A stretch of DNA of 64,000 bases, taken from assembly GCA_016716525.1 (NCBI GenBank), contig JADJWE010000002.1:434001-498000 (forward strand), read 5' to 3'. Below, piece by piece: positions 44,778 to 53,898 of the stretch. The stretch is from Candidatus Flexicrinis affinis (GTDB lineage Bacteria; Chloroflexota; Anaerolineae; Aggregatilineales; Phototrophicaceae). Made by a program: the position numbers and the translations under genes. How positions within the stretch are numbered: the first letter of the stretch is position 1; each line of letters starts with the position of its first letter. Below the pieces are notes generated by a model. The model had not been told where the DNA came from and did not search any database. It was given only the letters and a program-made list of their open reading frames with translations.

Positions 44778-46936
44778 TGGCATCGGAGTCCCTGCTGATG
44801 ATGAAATTTGTACTTGCTGTTGCTTTTGTACTGCTCGTCCTCGGCAGCCTGATGACGGTCGTTGTGTCGGCTCAGAACGCGGGCGCGAGTCAGGTTCTCA
44901 GCGTGGACTTCGAGTCGGAGATTCTCGGACGCATCGCCCAGTACAACATCTACCTGCCCGCGGGATATGACTACACCGATCAGCGCTACCCCGTCGTTTA
45001 TTTGCTGCATGGGCGCGGGGATACGATGGCCGCGTGGTTGAACGTACGCTCGACGCTCGACACATTAATCGCCGACGGCGACATGCCGCCGGTCATCGCA
45101 GTCATGCCCGACATGCCGTCATCGGATCGCGGCGGCTACTATGTCGACTCGGCGTATACCGGTATGCTCTACCGTGCCGAGCCGGTCGAAACCGCGTTCT
45201 TTGCCGACCTCATCCCACACATCGACTCGAGGTATCGCACCATCGCCGATCGCACCTCGCGGATCGTCGGCGGCTATTCAATGGGCGGCTACGGCGCGAT
45301 CCGCTACGTCCTCGCGCATCCCGAGCATTTCATGGGTGCGATCATCCTCAGTCCGGCGGTATATACGCCGCTCCCGCCGGCCGACTCCAGCACGCGCGAG
45401 TTTGGGGCATTTGGCACCGATACGGCGCTGTTCGATGCGGACATCTACACTGCGCTTAACTATCCGGCCCTACTCGAACAGTTTACGGGTGAGTTTCGGC
45501 TCAACCTGTTCATCGCGGTCGGCGATGACGAGTGGCGGCATCCGAACCCCGACGACATCGAGCACGATCTCGACTTCGAGGCGCACCGGTTCTTCAACCG
45601 TGTGTCGCGAGTCGGCGGGATCGCCTCGGAGTTCCGTGTCTACAACGGCGGACATGATTGGGACGTCTGGGAGCCCGGATTCGCGGAAGGCATTCGCTAC
45701 CTCTCCAACTTCCTGAACACGACGCCGCCCGACTCCGCTACCCGTTCATCGCCGCAAGGCTGGCTGACCGGCACGTCCAGCGATGACGTCGCCGGCGGAA
45801 TCGCAACCGACGGGCACGGCAACACGATTCTGGCGCTTGGAGTGCAGGGCGGTCTCGACGGCCAGCCCTATGCAGGCGGCATGGACATCGCAGTCGTCAA
45901 GTACGGCCCCGACCGCGCGGTGCAGTGGGTGCGGCAGGTCGGCACATCCGGCAACGATCGACCGTACGGGCTTGTCGTGACACAGCAGCAGGAGATTGTC
46001 GTCGCGGGATACACGCAGGGCGATCTTGCCGGCACCGGTTCAGCGGGCGGCGACGACATCGTGGTCCTCAAGCTGAGCGCCAACGGCGACGTGCTCTGGA
46101 CGACACAGATCGGGACGCCGGAGGCCGACCGCGGCTATGCGATTGCGCTGCTTCACAGTGACGAAGTCGTCGTCACGGGCTATACGAAAGGCGCGTTTGC
46201 CACGGAGAACGCGGGCGACAAGGATGTGATCGTTGCACGGGTGCGATCGGACGGTTCCATCGATTGGACCCATCAGTTCGGTGGCGAAGGTGAGGACAAA
46301 GGTCAGGCCGTCGCGGTTGGCCCGGATGGCACAGTCTACGTCGGTGGCATGAGCAGCAGCGCGCTGACGTCCGACTTCGCGGGTGGCATCGACGGATTCG
46401 TGGCTGCAATGTCCGCATCCGGCGAGCTTACGGCGTTGACGCAGTTCGGAACCGCCGAATGGGACGAGGTCACCGGAGTCGTCGCGACGGAAGCGCACGT
46501 TGCCGTGACGGGCTTCTCGGCTGGAGACTTCGTCGGCACGCTCGACGGGGACAAGGACATCACATTCGCCGCCTTTGACTCGAGTCTTCAGCGTGTGGCC
46601 GCCGACCAGCTTGGCAGCACCTTGAACGACAAAGGCGCGGCGATCACCACCCTGCCCGACGGGTCGTTCGTCGTCGCTGCGTACAGCGATGGCAGCGTCG
46701 CCGGCGCGGTCGGCGACTTCGATATCGTGATCGTCCGGTACTCACCCACGTTCGAACGGCAGTCCGTGATCCAGCTTGGCACGACCGAACGCGACGGCAC
46801 CGACGAGTGGGCCGAAAAGAACTTGTTCATCTCGCGCGACGGCGAGTCCGTGCTGGTCTCGGGTCTCACGCTCGGCAGCTTGGATGCATCGGCCAATCAG
46901 GGCGGCAGCGACGTCTTCGTTGTTGTCATCGAATAG
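44777..46936 (+). CDS. Secreted esterase fused to an SBBP-type propeller
   Basis: A 719-residue exported protein. After a signal peptide (to about residue 35) comes an esterase-D-like alpha/beta hydrolase: YLLHGRGDT oxyanion region, GYSMGGYG with the nucleophile Ser, and GGHDWDVW with the likely His. From about 325 to the end, repeated segments (TDGHGNTILAL, VVKYGPDRAVQWVRQVGTSGND, YGLVVTQQQEIVVAGYT) form SBBP-type beta-propeller repeats. The ATG shares a base with the upstream stop; a start at 44798, with GGAG nine bases before it, is also possible. It may cleave an ester on a polysaccharide or peptide. Confidence 0.82.
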   Translation: MASESLLMMKFVLAVAFVLLVLGSLMTVVVSAQNAGASQVLSVDFESEILGRIAQYNIYLPAGYDYTDQRYPVVYLLHGRGDTMAAWLNVRSTLDTLIADGDMPPVIAVMPDMPSSDRGGYYVDSAYTGMLYRAEPVETAFFADLIPHIDSRYRTIADRTSRIVGGYSMGGYGAIRYVLAHPEHFMGAIILSPAVYTPLPPADSSTREFGAFGTDTALFDADIYTALNYPALLEQFTGEFRLNLFIAVGDDEWRHPNPDDIEHDLDFEAHRFFNRVSRVGGIASEFRVYNGGHDWDVWEPGFAEGIRYLSNFLNTTPPDSATRSSPQGWLTGTSSDDVAGGIATDGHGNTILALGVQGGLDGQPYAGGMDIAVVKYGPDRAVQWVRQVGTSGNDRPYGLVVTQQQEIVVAGYTQGDLAGTGSAGGDDIVVLKLSANGDVLWTTQIGTPEADRGYAIALLHSDEVVVTGYTKGAFATENAGDKDVIVARVRSDGSIDWTHQFGGEGEDKGQAVAVGPDGTVYVGGMSSSALTSDFAGGIDGFVAAMSASGELTALTQFGTAEWDEVTGVVATEAHVAVTGFSAGDFVGTLDGDKDITFAAFDSSLQRVAADQLGSTLNDKGAAITTLPDGSFVVAAYSDGSVAGAVGDFDIVIVRYSPTFERQSVIQLGTTERDGTDEWAEKNLFISRDGESVLVSGLTLGSLDASANQGGSDVFVVVIE

Positions 46937-46990
46937 TCGCGTGAGCGTCGGCCGGGCGCGCTCGTACGGCGCGGGTCGGCTTGATACACT

Positions 46991-47764
46991 ATGCCGGATG
47001 CGACCTTCGACAGTGGGATCGAAGTGCCACCCGTGACCCGAACAAGACGGACAACGCCAACCGACACGATCGACATCGCCGGCGTATCCGTCCGGGTTAC
47101 GCGCAAGCGAATCAAGGCACTGCGCTTGACCGTCCATCCGCCGGACGGCGAGGTGCGCGTCTCCGCGCCGCACGCGGTTCCGATCAACGCAATTCATGCG
47201 TTCGTCGAGTCGCGCGTTGGCTGGATAAGAAAGCATCAAGAGCGCATCCGCGCCTCAGCGCCCGTTCTCCTTGACTACGCGACCGGCGAGATGATCGCGT
47301 TCGACGGACGGTTGTATCCGCTCGAGGTCGTTTACCGGGCTCAGCGGCCGACTGTCACACTGCTCCACGACTCGCGTATCGTGATGACGATCCCGCCCGA
47401 TTTCGACCGATCAAAACGCGAGCGAACCCTGCACGCGTGGTATCGCGCGCACCTCGAAGCGGTCGTTCCGCCGATGATCGCTGCGTGGGAGCCACGCCTC
47501 GGTGTCTCCGTTGCCGAGTGGCGCATCCGCGAGATGAAGACGCGTTGGGGCACGTGCAGCATAAAGGCGCGCCGGATATGGCTCAACCTCGAACTGGCGA
47601 CCAAACCCCCAGAGTGCTTGGAATACCTCGTCGTGCATGAATTGGTGCACTTGCTGGAGCCAAGCCACAACGCGCGGTTCAAGGCGCTGATGGACCGGCA
47701 TCTTCCTGACTGGCGCGCGCTGCGGGCTGCGCTGAATCGCGGCCAGCACCGGCAGGACGATTAG
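46991..47764 (+). CDS. YgjP-like (SprT-related) zinc metallopeptidase
   Basis: A 257-residue protein of the YgjP/UPF family. The zinc motif VVHELVHLLEPSHNARF has HExxH and the further His eight residues downstream. MKTRWGTCSIKARRIWLNLEL is the typical preceding segment. No signal peptide, so probably cytoplasmic. Family members of this type are often near type I restriction genes, but none is seen here. The gene stands alone; its substrate is unknown. Confidence 0.88.
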   Translation: MPDATFDSGIEVPPVTRTRRTTPTDTIDIAGVSVRVTRKRIKALRLTVHPPDGEVRVSAPHAVPINAIHAFVESRVGWIRKHQERIRASAPVLLDYATGEMIAFDGRLYPLEVVYRAQRPTVTLLHDSRIVMTIPPDFDRSKRERTLHAWYRAHLEAVVPPMIAAWEPRLGVSVAEWRIREMKTRWGTCSIKARRIWLNLELATKPPECLEYLVVHELVHLLEPSHNARFKALMDRHLPDWRALRAALNRGQHRQDD

Positions 47765-48061
47765 CAGATCCGCCAATACGCGACTGCCGCGAGGTAGTTG
47801 TCGGACTTGCCGCATGTCGTTCGACATCACGTCCGATCGGGCGCGGTCACCGGAGTAACTCGGAGTGACCGTGAGATCGCGATGACCGACACGTTCCCGC
47901 ACACGATCCCCGACATCAGCGACTCCAGAAATCCTAATGAAACCAAATCACCGGCAGCAGACGATTGATATATGTCGGGTGTTAGACGTTTCCAGCACCC
48001 GAGCGATGCGAGCCATCGAATGGTTTCGTATCGCACTAGGCAGTAAAGGGAGGATGACCCC
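47765..48061. other. Intergenic region before the CHRD gene
   Basis: A 297-base gap. An inverted repeat CGGTCAC/GTGACCG (47844-47850 and 47865-47871) with a fourteen-base loop may end the metallopeptidase transcript. The promoter of the CHRD gene should lie here, but I found no convincing -35/-10 pair. No small coding region is apparent. Confidence 0.4.
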
Positions 48062-48559
48062 ATGAGAAAGTTCGCTTTTCCGATTCTCGTATTGTTGATC
48101 GTGGTTGCAGCAGCAACGGCCTTGGCCGCACCGAACAAGTTCATTGCGCATCTAGCGGGTCAGAACGAGGTGCCACCAGTAGACAGCAGCGCACAGGGGC
48201 AAGTGAAGTTCAAACTGGCAGACGATGGGCTGCACTTCAAGCTCATCACGGCCAACATCATAGGCGTAACTCAGGCACACATCCATTGTGGCCCGGAGGG
48301 CGCCAATGGCCCTGTGGTTGCGTTCCTCTATGGCTTCAACGCCGCAGGTGTCGATAACAACGGCGTGCTTGCCGAGGGTGTCATTACTCCGGCTAACGTG
48401 ATCCCCCGGCCCCACTCGGCGGTCTGTCCGGGAGGAGTCGCAGACTTCGATGATCTGCTCGAGAAGATGAGCAGCGGCGGAACGTATGTCAATACGCATA
48501 CGCTGTCTGTGCCGTCCGGTGAAATCCGCGGCCAGATCCGTCCGATCGGCAGTAAGTAA
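48062..48559 (+). CDS. CHRD-domain exported protein
   Basis: A 165-residue protein: signal peptide at 1-22 (FPILVLLIVVAAATALA), then one CHRD domain (FIAHLAGQNEVPPVDSSAQG, AHIHCGPEGANGPVVAFL, THTLSVPSGEIRGQI). CHRD domains occur in chordin and in many bacterial secreted proteins of unknown function. GGAGG lies eight bases before the ATG. A strong hairpin follows the stop. Confidence 0.88.
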   Translation: MRKFAFPILVLLIVVAAATALAAPNKFIAHLAGQNEVPPVDSSAQGQVKFKLADDGLHFKLITANIIGVTQAHIHCGPEGANGPVVAFLYGFNAAGVDNNGVLAEGVITPANVIPRPHSAVCPGGVADFDDLLEKMSSGGTYVNTHTLSVPSGEIRGQIRPIGSK

Positions 48560-48573
48560 CCCTGTCTGAAATG

Positions 48574-48599
48574 GGACGCCGCGTGCAGGCGCGGCGTCC
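48574..48599 (+). terminator. Hairpin terminating the CHRD gene
   Basis: A perfect ten-base stem (GGACGCCGCG with CGCGGCGTCC) and a six-base loop, 15 bases after the stop. No T-run follows. Confidence 0.6.
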
Positions 48600-48690
48600 A
48601 GATACAACAGCAGGCCACGTGCGGAGACCACTCACGAGTCGGGAGTACTATAGATTGTAGTCTTGCGCTGGCGTTCAAAGGTTGCCTCCC

Positions 48691-49335
48691 ATGGTTAGCC
48701 TGCTGCCCTCCACGAACCGAACGTTCATCTTCGTCCTCGCCGCCGTTATCGTGGTATCCATCGGAATTGTCGCAGCAGCTGTCACGCAGGGATTGAACGC
48801 GCGAACGGTTGCCGCTGCGCTGCTCACGTTCAGTTTCGTGCAGTTTCTGATCTGCGGGACGCTGTTCACCGGCCGAGCAATCCTAATGTGGACCATCGCA
48901 GATGCGACACGCTTCATGCGCTGGGAGCGCGGGTCAAACATCATCTCCGTATGTGCGTCCGCGTTGGGATTGGTTCTGCTTGCCCTGTTCATCGGCAGTG
49001 CCGAGACCGCCTATCTCGCCGTGCTCGGCGCATCCGCTTACCTCATCGGCGCCGTTCTGATCATCGTGGCAGAGACGCGCTTCCTCAGCGACGGCACGTG
49101 GATCAACCCGCAGGTCGTCATCCACATGATCTCTGAGTTTGCCGCCCAAGCCTGCGTTGGAGCAACCCTGATCGGCACCGGATTGGTTCCGACATGGGTG
49201 GGCTGGGCTGCAATCGGGTGGAACATCGCCTGTCCGGTCGGGCTTGTGCTGATGCGTCCGAAGGACTTCTACTTCCCCGTGATGCATTACGTTGCGCCGC
49301 TGATCATCGGCATTGCGCTGTTCGCCGCCGCGTAG
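48691..49335 (+). CDS. Integral membrane protein of unknown function
   Basis: A 214-residue hydrophobic protein with about six to seven membrane segments. A basic loop (ADATRFMRWERGSN) connects two of them. I do not recognise a family. An in-frame TTG at 48682 could add three residues; the ATG is preferred. It lies between the CHRD gene and the IclR gene and seems to be a single-gene unit. Confidence 0.7.
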   Translation: MVSLLPSTNRTFIFVLAAVIVVSIGIVAAAVTQGLNARTVAAALLTFSFVQFLICGTLFTGRAILMWTIADATRFMRWERGSNIISVCASALGLVLLALFIGSAETAYLAVLGASAYLIGAVLIIVAETRFLSDGTWINPQVVIHMISEFAAQACVGATLIGTGLVPTWVGWAAIGWNIACPVGLVLMRPKDFYFPVMHYVAPLIIGIALFAAA

Positions 49336-49397
49336 ACCTGTATTCACATCGCCATAACCCTCACCAAAGTGCGGTTTCCGCATGGTGGAATTGAAAA

Positions 49398-49427
49398 TTG
49401 ACATGCGAAAATCCGCGGTGTTACGCT
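49398..49427 (+). promoter_or_regulatory. Promoter of the IclR gene
   Basis: TTGACA at 49398-49403 and TACGCT at 49422-49427 with 18-base spacing. Transcription would begin near 49434, which supports the ATG at 49461 and excludes the earlier in-frame starts. Confidence 0.55.
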
Positions 49428-49460
49428 GTGATGAAAGATGCTTTTTGGGGTTTCTTGTTT

Positions 49461-50228
49461 ATGTCGCGTCCGGTACAGTCTGTTGAACGTGCATTAGGCA
49501 TTCTCGAACTGCTCGGGAACGCAGACTATCATCTCGGCATCTCCGAGATCGCCGAAGCCAGCGACCTCCCCTTATCGACCGCCCACCGCCTGCTCTCCAC
49601 GCTTATGCAGATGGGTTACGTCGAGCAAAACCCGGAGACGAACAAGTACACCCTCGGCGTTCGCATCTTGCAGCTTCGCGGCGCGGCTATCGGCCACTTG
49701 ACTCTCGGTGTCCATGCCATGCCGATCATGAAGGCGCTGATGAACAGGGTCAACGAGACCGTCCATCTCGCCATCCTCAACGAAGGCGAAGTCGTGTACA
49801 TCGAACGCGTCGAAGGGCTGAAGACTCAGGGCATGTACACCCGCATCGGCAAGCGTGCGCCCGCCCACTGTACCGCGCTTGGCAAGGTCATACTCGCCTT
49901 CACGCCGCAGCACGTGTGGTACGACGAAGTGGTCAACCGGCGCGGACTCAAGCGGTTCTCGCCGACGACCATCACGACCGAAGCGGGCCTGATAAACGAG
50001 CTGAGCTGCATTCGTCAGCAGGGCTACGCTGTGGACAACGGCGAAACCGGCGAGGTCGTTCGGTGCGTCGCGGGACCGATCTACGACTATACCGGCGGGG
50101 TCGTCGCCGCGCTCAGCGTGTCCGGCCCTCAGGCGCAGGTGACAACCGCGCGCGTCCCTGAGTTGAGCAAGGCCGTCTTGTGGGCATGCCACGCCATTTC
50201 CGAGAAGCTGGGCTACCGCAAGGAGTAA
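49461..50228 (+). CDS. IclR-family transcriptional regulator
   Basis: A 255-residue regulator. Residues 5-65 are the winged helix-turn-helix (QSVERALGILELLG, ISEIAEASDLPLSTAHRLLSTL); residues 75-250 are the ligand-binding domain, with GKRAPAHCTALGKVILAF and YAVDNGETGEVVRCVAGPIYD as typical motifs. It directly precedes the Dpp-type importer with aldolase and lyase genes and probably controls it in response to an organic or sugar acid. Confidence 0.93.
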   Translation: MSRPVQSVERALGILELLGNADYHLGISEIAEASDLPLSTAHRLLSTLMQMGYVEQNPETNKYTLGVRILQLRGAAIGHLTLGVHAMPIMKALMNRVNETVHLAILNEGEVVYIERVEGLKTQGMYTRIGKRAPAHCTALGKVILAFTPQHVWYDEVVNRRGLKRFSPTTITTEAGLINELSCIRQQGYAVDNGETGEVVRCVAGPIYDYTGGVVAALSVSGPQAQVTTARVPELSKAVLWACHAISEKLGYRKE

Positions 50229-50242
50229 TCACCGAAGTGTCT

Positions 50243-50258
50243 CGCGCCCCACGGCGCG
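50243..50258 (+). terminator. Hairpin after the IclR gene
   Basis: CGCGCC-CCAC-GGCGCG, a perfect six-base stem and four-base loop followed by TTGCAT. It could separate the IclR transcript from the importer operon. Confidence 0.45.
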
Positions 50259-50325
50259 TTGCATGAATGTCAGACCGGATCGAGAGGAGCAGCCTAACGC
50301 TAGACCCGCTTTCCGACTCAACCCT

Positions 50326-50339
50326 GCCCGATCTCGGGC
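50326..50339. promoter_or_regulatory. Palindrome upstream of the importer operon
   Basis: GCCCGATCTCGGGC, two six-base arms around TC, 30 bases before the solute-binding start. It may be an operator, for instance for the IclR protein. Confidence 0.3.
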
Positions 50340-50369
50340 ACACGCTATGGTTTTCAAGGAGCTTCAGCG

Positions 50370-51947
50370 ATGTGGAATAGACGCCTTACACTGACCATCC
50401 TACTTGCACTTCTCCTCACGCTCGTGCCTGTGCACGCCCAAGACGCCGGTGGCGGCGGCACCCTGATCGGCGCGTTCGACGTCGGGCCGGGCGGCGCCCC
50501 GAAGGTCATCCCGTTCATGGACACGGCCGGCCGTACTTGGCTGTCCAAGATCTTCAGCCCGCTCATTAGCTGGAACGCCGACATGAGCGCGCTCGAGCCG
50601 CAGCTCGCGACCGAGTGGTCGTCCAACGAAGACTCGACAGTCTGGACGTTCACGCTGCGCGAGGGCGTGGTGTGGCACGACGGCGAAGCCTTCGACTCCG
50701 AAGACGTCGTGTTCTCGCTCAACCTCGCGCTCAACCCGGACGCGGCCACCAACTTCCCCGGCTTCTCGTCGCTCTCGCGCGAATCGGTCGCCTCGATCAC
50801 CGCGGTCGACGCCTTTACCGTGGAAGTTGCGCTGAATGCACCGAACCCGCGCCTCCCGTTCTTTATGATCTTTGCGTGGGTACTGCCGCAGCACGCGCTG
50901 GCGGACCTGAACCCGGCCGACTATCAGACCACCGATTGGTTCTTCACCAACCCGGTTGGCACCGGCCCGTTCATGCACGACGAATACGTCGCCGATCAGT
51001 TCTGGGCACTCGTCCCGAACCCGAACTACTTCCGCGGCGCGCCCAAGCTTGACCGGCTGATCAACCGCTACTTCGCCGATGAGACGTCCGCGCTGCTCGC
51101 GCTGGAAAGCGGCGAAATCAACTTCACGTACGTCAGCGGTGACGTCGCCCTGCGCTTGCAGGAAGAAGGCACGTATCAAATCTACGACGGCCCGTCGGGC
51201 GTCACCAACTACTTCATCTTCAACCTGCGCAATCCGGTCTTCCAGGACGTACGTGTACGGCAGGCGTTCCTGTACGCCATTGACCGCACGGCAATCGCCG
51301 AGACCGTGCTGAAGGGCACCGCGGCCGTCGTGCCGTGCATCGGCGCCTTCCCGTCGATGTGGCCGGACGCCAGCGAGCTGAACGACTACGCGTACGACCC
51401 GGCCATGGCGGCCGATCTGCTGCAGCAGGCCGGGTATGACACGGCAGCGAGCTACGAGCTGGTGACCTACTACAACAACCAGTTCCACCTCGACGCGATG
51501 GCGGCCCAGCAGGCATTCCTGGCCGCCGCTGGCATCAACATCGTCCCGCTGGCGCAGGACGTGCCCACCTATAACTCGTACTTCTATACGGGCGAAGGTT
51601 GGGACATCTCGTACCGCGGTGTAGGCGTAAACGTCGGCAACTTCCCGTTCAGCTTCTATGAGGTCGGCGGCCAACCCACGACCGACGGCGCGCCGCTCAT
51701 GGGCGAGCTGTTCCCCGAGCTGCAGGCGTTGATCGACGCCGCTCGTGTCGAAGCCGACGCGGATGCGTACCTCGGTCTGCTGCAGGACATCTGCAAATTC
51801 CAGAACGAGAACGCGCTCGAAGGGTACATGTGGACGGCTGTGCGCTTTGGCGCCGGCTCCAACGACCTGCAGGACTTCTACTGGTTCCCGGCAGCAGGCG
51901 GCGGCCCGTATGAGGATCACGCCGAGCTGTGGTCGGTCGGTGAGTAA
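50370..51947 (+). CDS. Dpp/Opp-type ABC transporter solute-binding protein
   Basis: A 525-residue family-5 solute-binding protein. A signal peptide (LTLTILLALLLTLVPVHAQ) is followed by the family's hallmark segments: PQLATEWSSNEDSTVWTFTLREGVVWHDGEAFDSEDVVFSL, then GTGPFMHDEYVADQFWALVPNPNYF and VRQAFLYAIDRTAIAETVLKG in the lobes. AAGGAG precedes the ATG. Downstream aldolase and NanA-like genes suggest the ligand is a sugar acid or short glycopeptide rather than a plain peptide. Confidence 0.95.
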   Translation: MWNRRLTLTILLALLLTLVPVHAQDAGGGGTLIGAFDVGPGGAPKVIPFMDTAGRTWLSKIFSPLISWNADMSALEPQLATEWSSNEDSTVWTFTLREGVVWHDGEAFDSEDVVFSLNLALNPDAATNFPGFSSLSRESVASITAVDAFTVEVALNAPNPRLPFFMIFAWVLPQHALADLNPADYQTTDWFFTNPVGTGPFMHDEYVADQFWALVPNPNYFRGAPKLDRLINRYFADETSALLALESGEINFTYVSGDVALRLQEEGTYQIYDGPSGVTNYFIFNLRNPVFQDVRVRQAFLYAIDRTAIAETVLKGTAAVVPCIGAFPSMWPDASELNDYAYDPAMAADLLQQAGYDTAASYELVTYYNNQFHLDAMAAQQAFLAAAGINIVPLAQDVPTYNSYFYTGEGWDISYRGVGVNVGNFPFSFYEVGGQPTTDGAPLMGELFPELQALIDAARVEADADAYLGLLQDICKFQNENALEGYMWTAVRFGAGSNDLQDFYWFPAAGGGPYEDHAELWSVGE

Positions 51948-51962
51948 TTCGCGTTAAGCTAT

Positions 51963-51989
51963 GGAGGGGAGGACGCCGTTCTCCCCTCC
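51963..51989 (+). terminator. Stem-loop between solute-binding protein and permease genes
   Basis: A perfect nine-base stem (GGAGGGGAG with CTCCCCTCC) and a nine-base loop, followed by TTGCATTCT. It probably lowers downstream permease expression relative to the binding protein. Confidence 0.6.
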
Positions 51990-52019
51990 TTGCATTCTGA
52001 AAAACGCGGGATAGACGCC

Positions 52020-52976
52020 ATGCTCAAGTATCTGATGCGACGCATCTTGATCTCGATCCCGGTGCTGCTGATGATCACCATCATCATCTTTGCGCTGATG
52101 GAAATCGCGCCCGGTGACGTGGTCGACTACTTTCGCAGCCCGGACCTGGAGATGACCGCCGAGGCTGAGGAGGCATTGCGAGAGCGGTTCGGCCTCAACC
52201 AGCCGCCGACAGTGCGCTACCTCCAGTGGCTAGCCAACGTGGCGCAGGGTGACCTCGGCTTCCGCTTCACGGATGGCGAGCCGGTTGCGCAGGTCATCGG
52301 TCGCCGCCTGAGCGCCAGCCTGCTGCTGATGGGGACGGCGCTCGCGATAGGCGTGCTCGTCGGCGTGCCGCTCGGCGTGTTTATCGGCCAACGCCAGTAC
52401 TCCTTCTGGGACTTTTCGCTCACCGGGTTTTCGTTCCTCGGCATCTCGACTCCGGCCTTCGTCACCGGCATCGTAGCCCTGCTGATATTCTCGATCAACC
52501 TGCGACTGTTCCCTGCCGGGGGGATGCGCCCGGTCGCGACCGAGGCGACGTTCTGGTCGACGGTCCATCACTTGCTGCTGCCGAGCATCGTGCTGAGCCT
52601 CAACTTCATCGCGACGTTCATGCGCTACACGCGGTTCAGTATGCTCGAAGTGGTACGCCTCGACTACGTCAATACGGCGCGCGCCAAGGGGCTCACGCCG
52701 ACCGCGGTGACATGGCGCCACATCGTCCCAAATGCGATTCTTCCTGTCATAACCGTCATTGGACTGAGTGTTCCGACGCTCGTCGTTGGCGCCGTTTTTA
52801 CCGAAACGATTTTTAGCTGGCCGGGCATGGGCAGCCTGTATCTGGAAGCCGTGCGCGGCCGTGACGTCCCATTACTTATGGGCATGAATCTGGTGATCGC
52901 CTTGTTCGTGCTGGGCGCCAATATTCTGACCGACGTAGCTTATGCGGTGGTTGACCCGCGGATCCGCTATGACTGA
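52020..52976 (+). CDS. Dpp/Opp-type ABC permease, DppB type
   Basis: A 318-residue permease with six membrane segments. LKYLMRRILISIPVLL at the start, ERFGLNQPPTVRYLQWL in the periplasmic region and DYVNTARAKGLTPTAVTWRHIVPNA (EAA-like loop) are typical. The ATG at 52020 fits the family start; an upstream in-frame TTG lies at the hairpin edge. It overlaps the DppC gene by eight bases. Confidence 0.95.
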   Translation: MLKYLMRRILISIPVLLMITIIIFALMEIAPGDVVDYFRSPDLEMTAEAEEALRERFGLNQPPTVRYLQWLANVAQGDLGFRFTDGEPVAQVIGRRLSASLLLMGTALAIGVLVGVPLGVFIGQRQYSFWDFSLTGFSFLGISTPAFVTGIVALLIFSINLRLFPAGGMRPVATEATFWSTVHHLLLPSIVLSLNFIATFMRYTRFSMLEVVRLDYVNTARAKGLTPTAVTWRHIVPNAILPVITVIGLSVPTLVVGAVFTETIFSWPGMGSLYLEAVRGRDVPLLMGMNLVIALFVLGANILTDVAYAVVDPRIRYD

Positions 52977-53880
52977 CGCCACCCGTTCCAACCCCGGCGC
53001 GGCAAGAGACGTCACGCAGCTCGACGTGCACGACCGCCCGCAGAAAAACCGCGCGCTTCGCCGCTTCATGCGCCATCGACTCGCAATTGTCGCCGTGATC
53101 GTCTTGATCGTGGTCACCGTGACGTCGATCCTCGCGCCGGTGTTTGCGCCGTATCCATACGACAAAATCGACCTCGCCGCCACCGCACAACCGCCCTCGG
53201 GCGAGCATCTCTTCGGGACCGATCGCGTCGGGCGCGACATCCTGACGCGCACGCTGTACGGCGGGCAAGTCTCACTGCTGGTCGGCATGGGCGCCACGGC
53301 AATCGCCACGATGATCGGCACGGTCATCGGCGCCCTGGCCGGTTACTACCGCGGCTGGGTCGACACGATCCTGATGCGCATCACCGATACCGTGATGACC
53401 TTCCCGAGCATCGTCATCATGCTGACGTTGGCGGCGCTGCTGCCGCGCAGCGTGTGGAATATTGTGCTGATCATTGGCTTGTTGAGCTGGCCGGGTGTCG
53501 CGCGCCTTGTCCGTGCCCAGTTCATGTCGCTGCGCGAGTCCGAGTTCGTGCTGGCGGCGCGCTGCCTCGGCGTGCCGGATCGGCGCATCATCGTCGTACA
53601 CATCTTCCCCAACGTGCTCGCGCCGATGATCGCGCTGATCACGTTCAGCGTCGGCGGTGCCATTCTGACTGAGGCCGGCTTGAGCTTTCTCGGCCTTGGC
53701 GTCGCACCACCCACACCGAGCTGGGGCAATATGCTCGAGGCCGCGCGAAACCTCGACATTCTGGAAAACCTGACATGGACGTGGATACCCCCCGCGGCGA
53801 TGACGGTCCTCACCGTGCTGTGCGTCAACTTCGTCGGCGATGGCATCCGCGATGCGATCGACCCAAGACTTGTCCTCTAG
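52969..53880 (+). CDS. Dpp/Opp-type ABC permease, DppC type
   Basis: A 303-residue permease, the partner of the DppB-type protein. FGTDRVGRDILTRTLYGGQVSLLVG and LAARCLGVPDRRIIVVHIFPNVLAP (EAA loop) are hallmarks, and it ends in FVGDGIRDAIDPRLVL like the partial permease at the window's left edge. The aldolase gene begins 18 bases later. DppD/DppF ATPases are not present in the window. Confidence 0.95.
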   Translation: MTDATRSNPGAARDVTQLDVHDRPQKNRALRRFMRHRLAIVAVIVLIVVTVTSILAPVFAPYPYDKIDLAATAQPPSGEHLFGTDRVGRDILTRTLYGGQVSLLVGMGATAIATMIGTVIGALAGYYRGWVDTILMRITDTVMTFPSIVIMLTLAALLPRSVWNIVLIIGLLSWPGVARLVRAQFMSLRESEFVLAARCLGVPDRRIIVVHIFPNVLAPMIALITFSVGGAILTEAGLSFLGLGVAPPTPSWGNMLEAARNLDILENLTWTWIPPAAMTVLTVLCVNFVGDGIRDAIDPRLVL

Positions 53881-53898
53881 AGAGCGAGACGAAACAAC

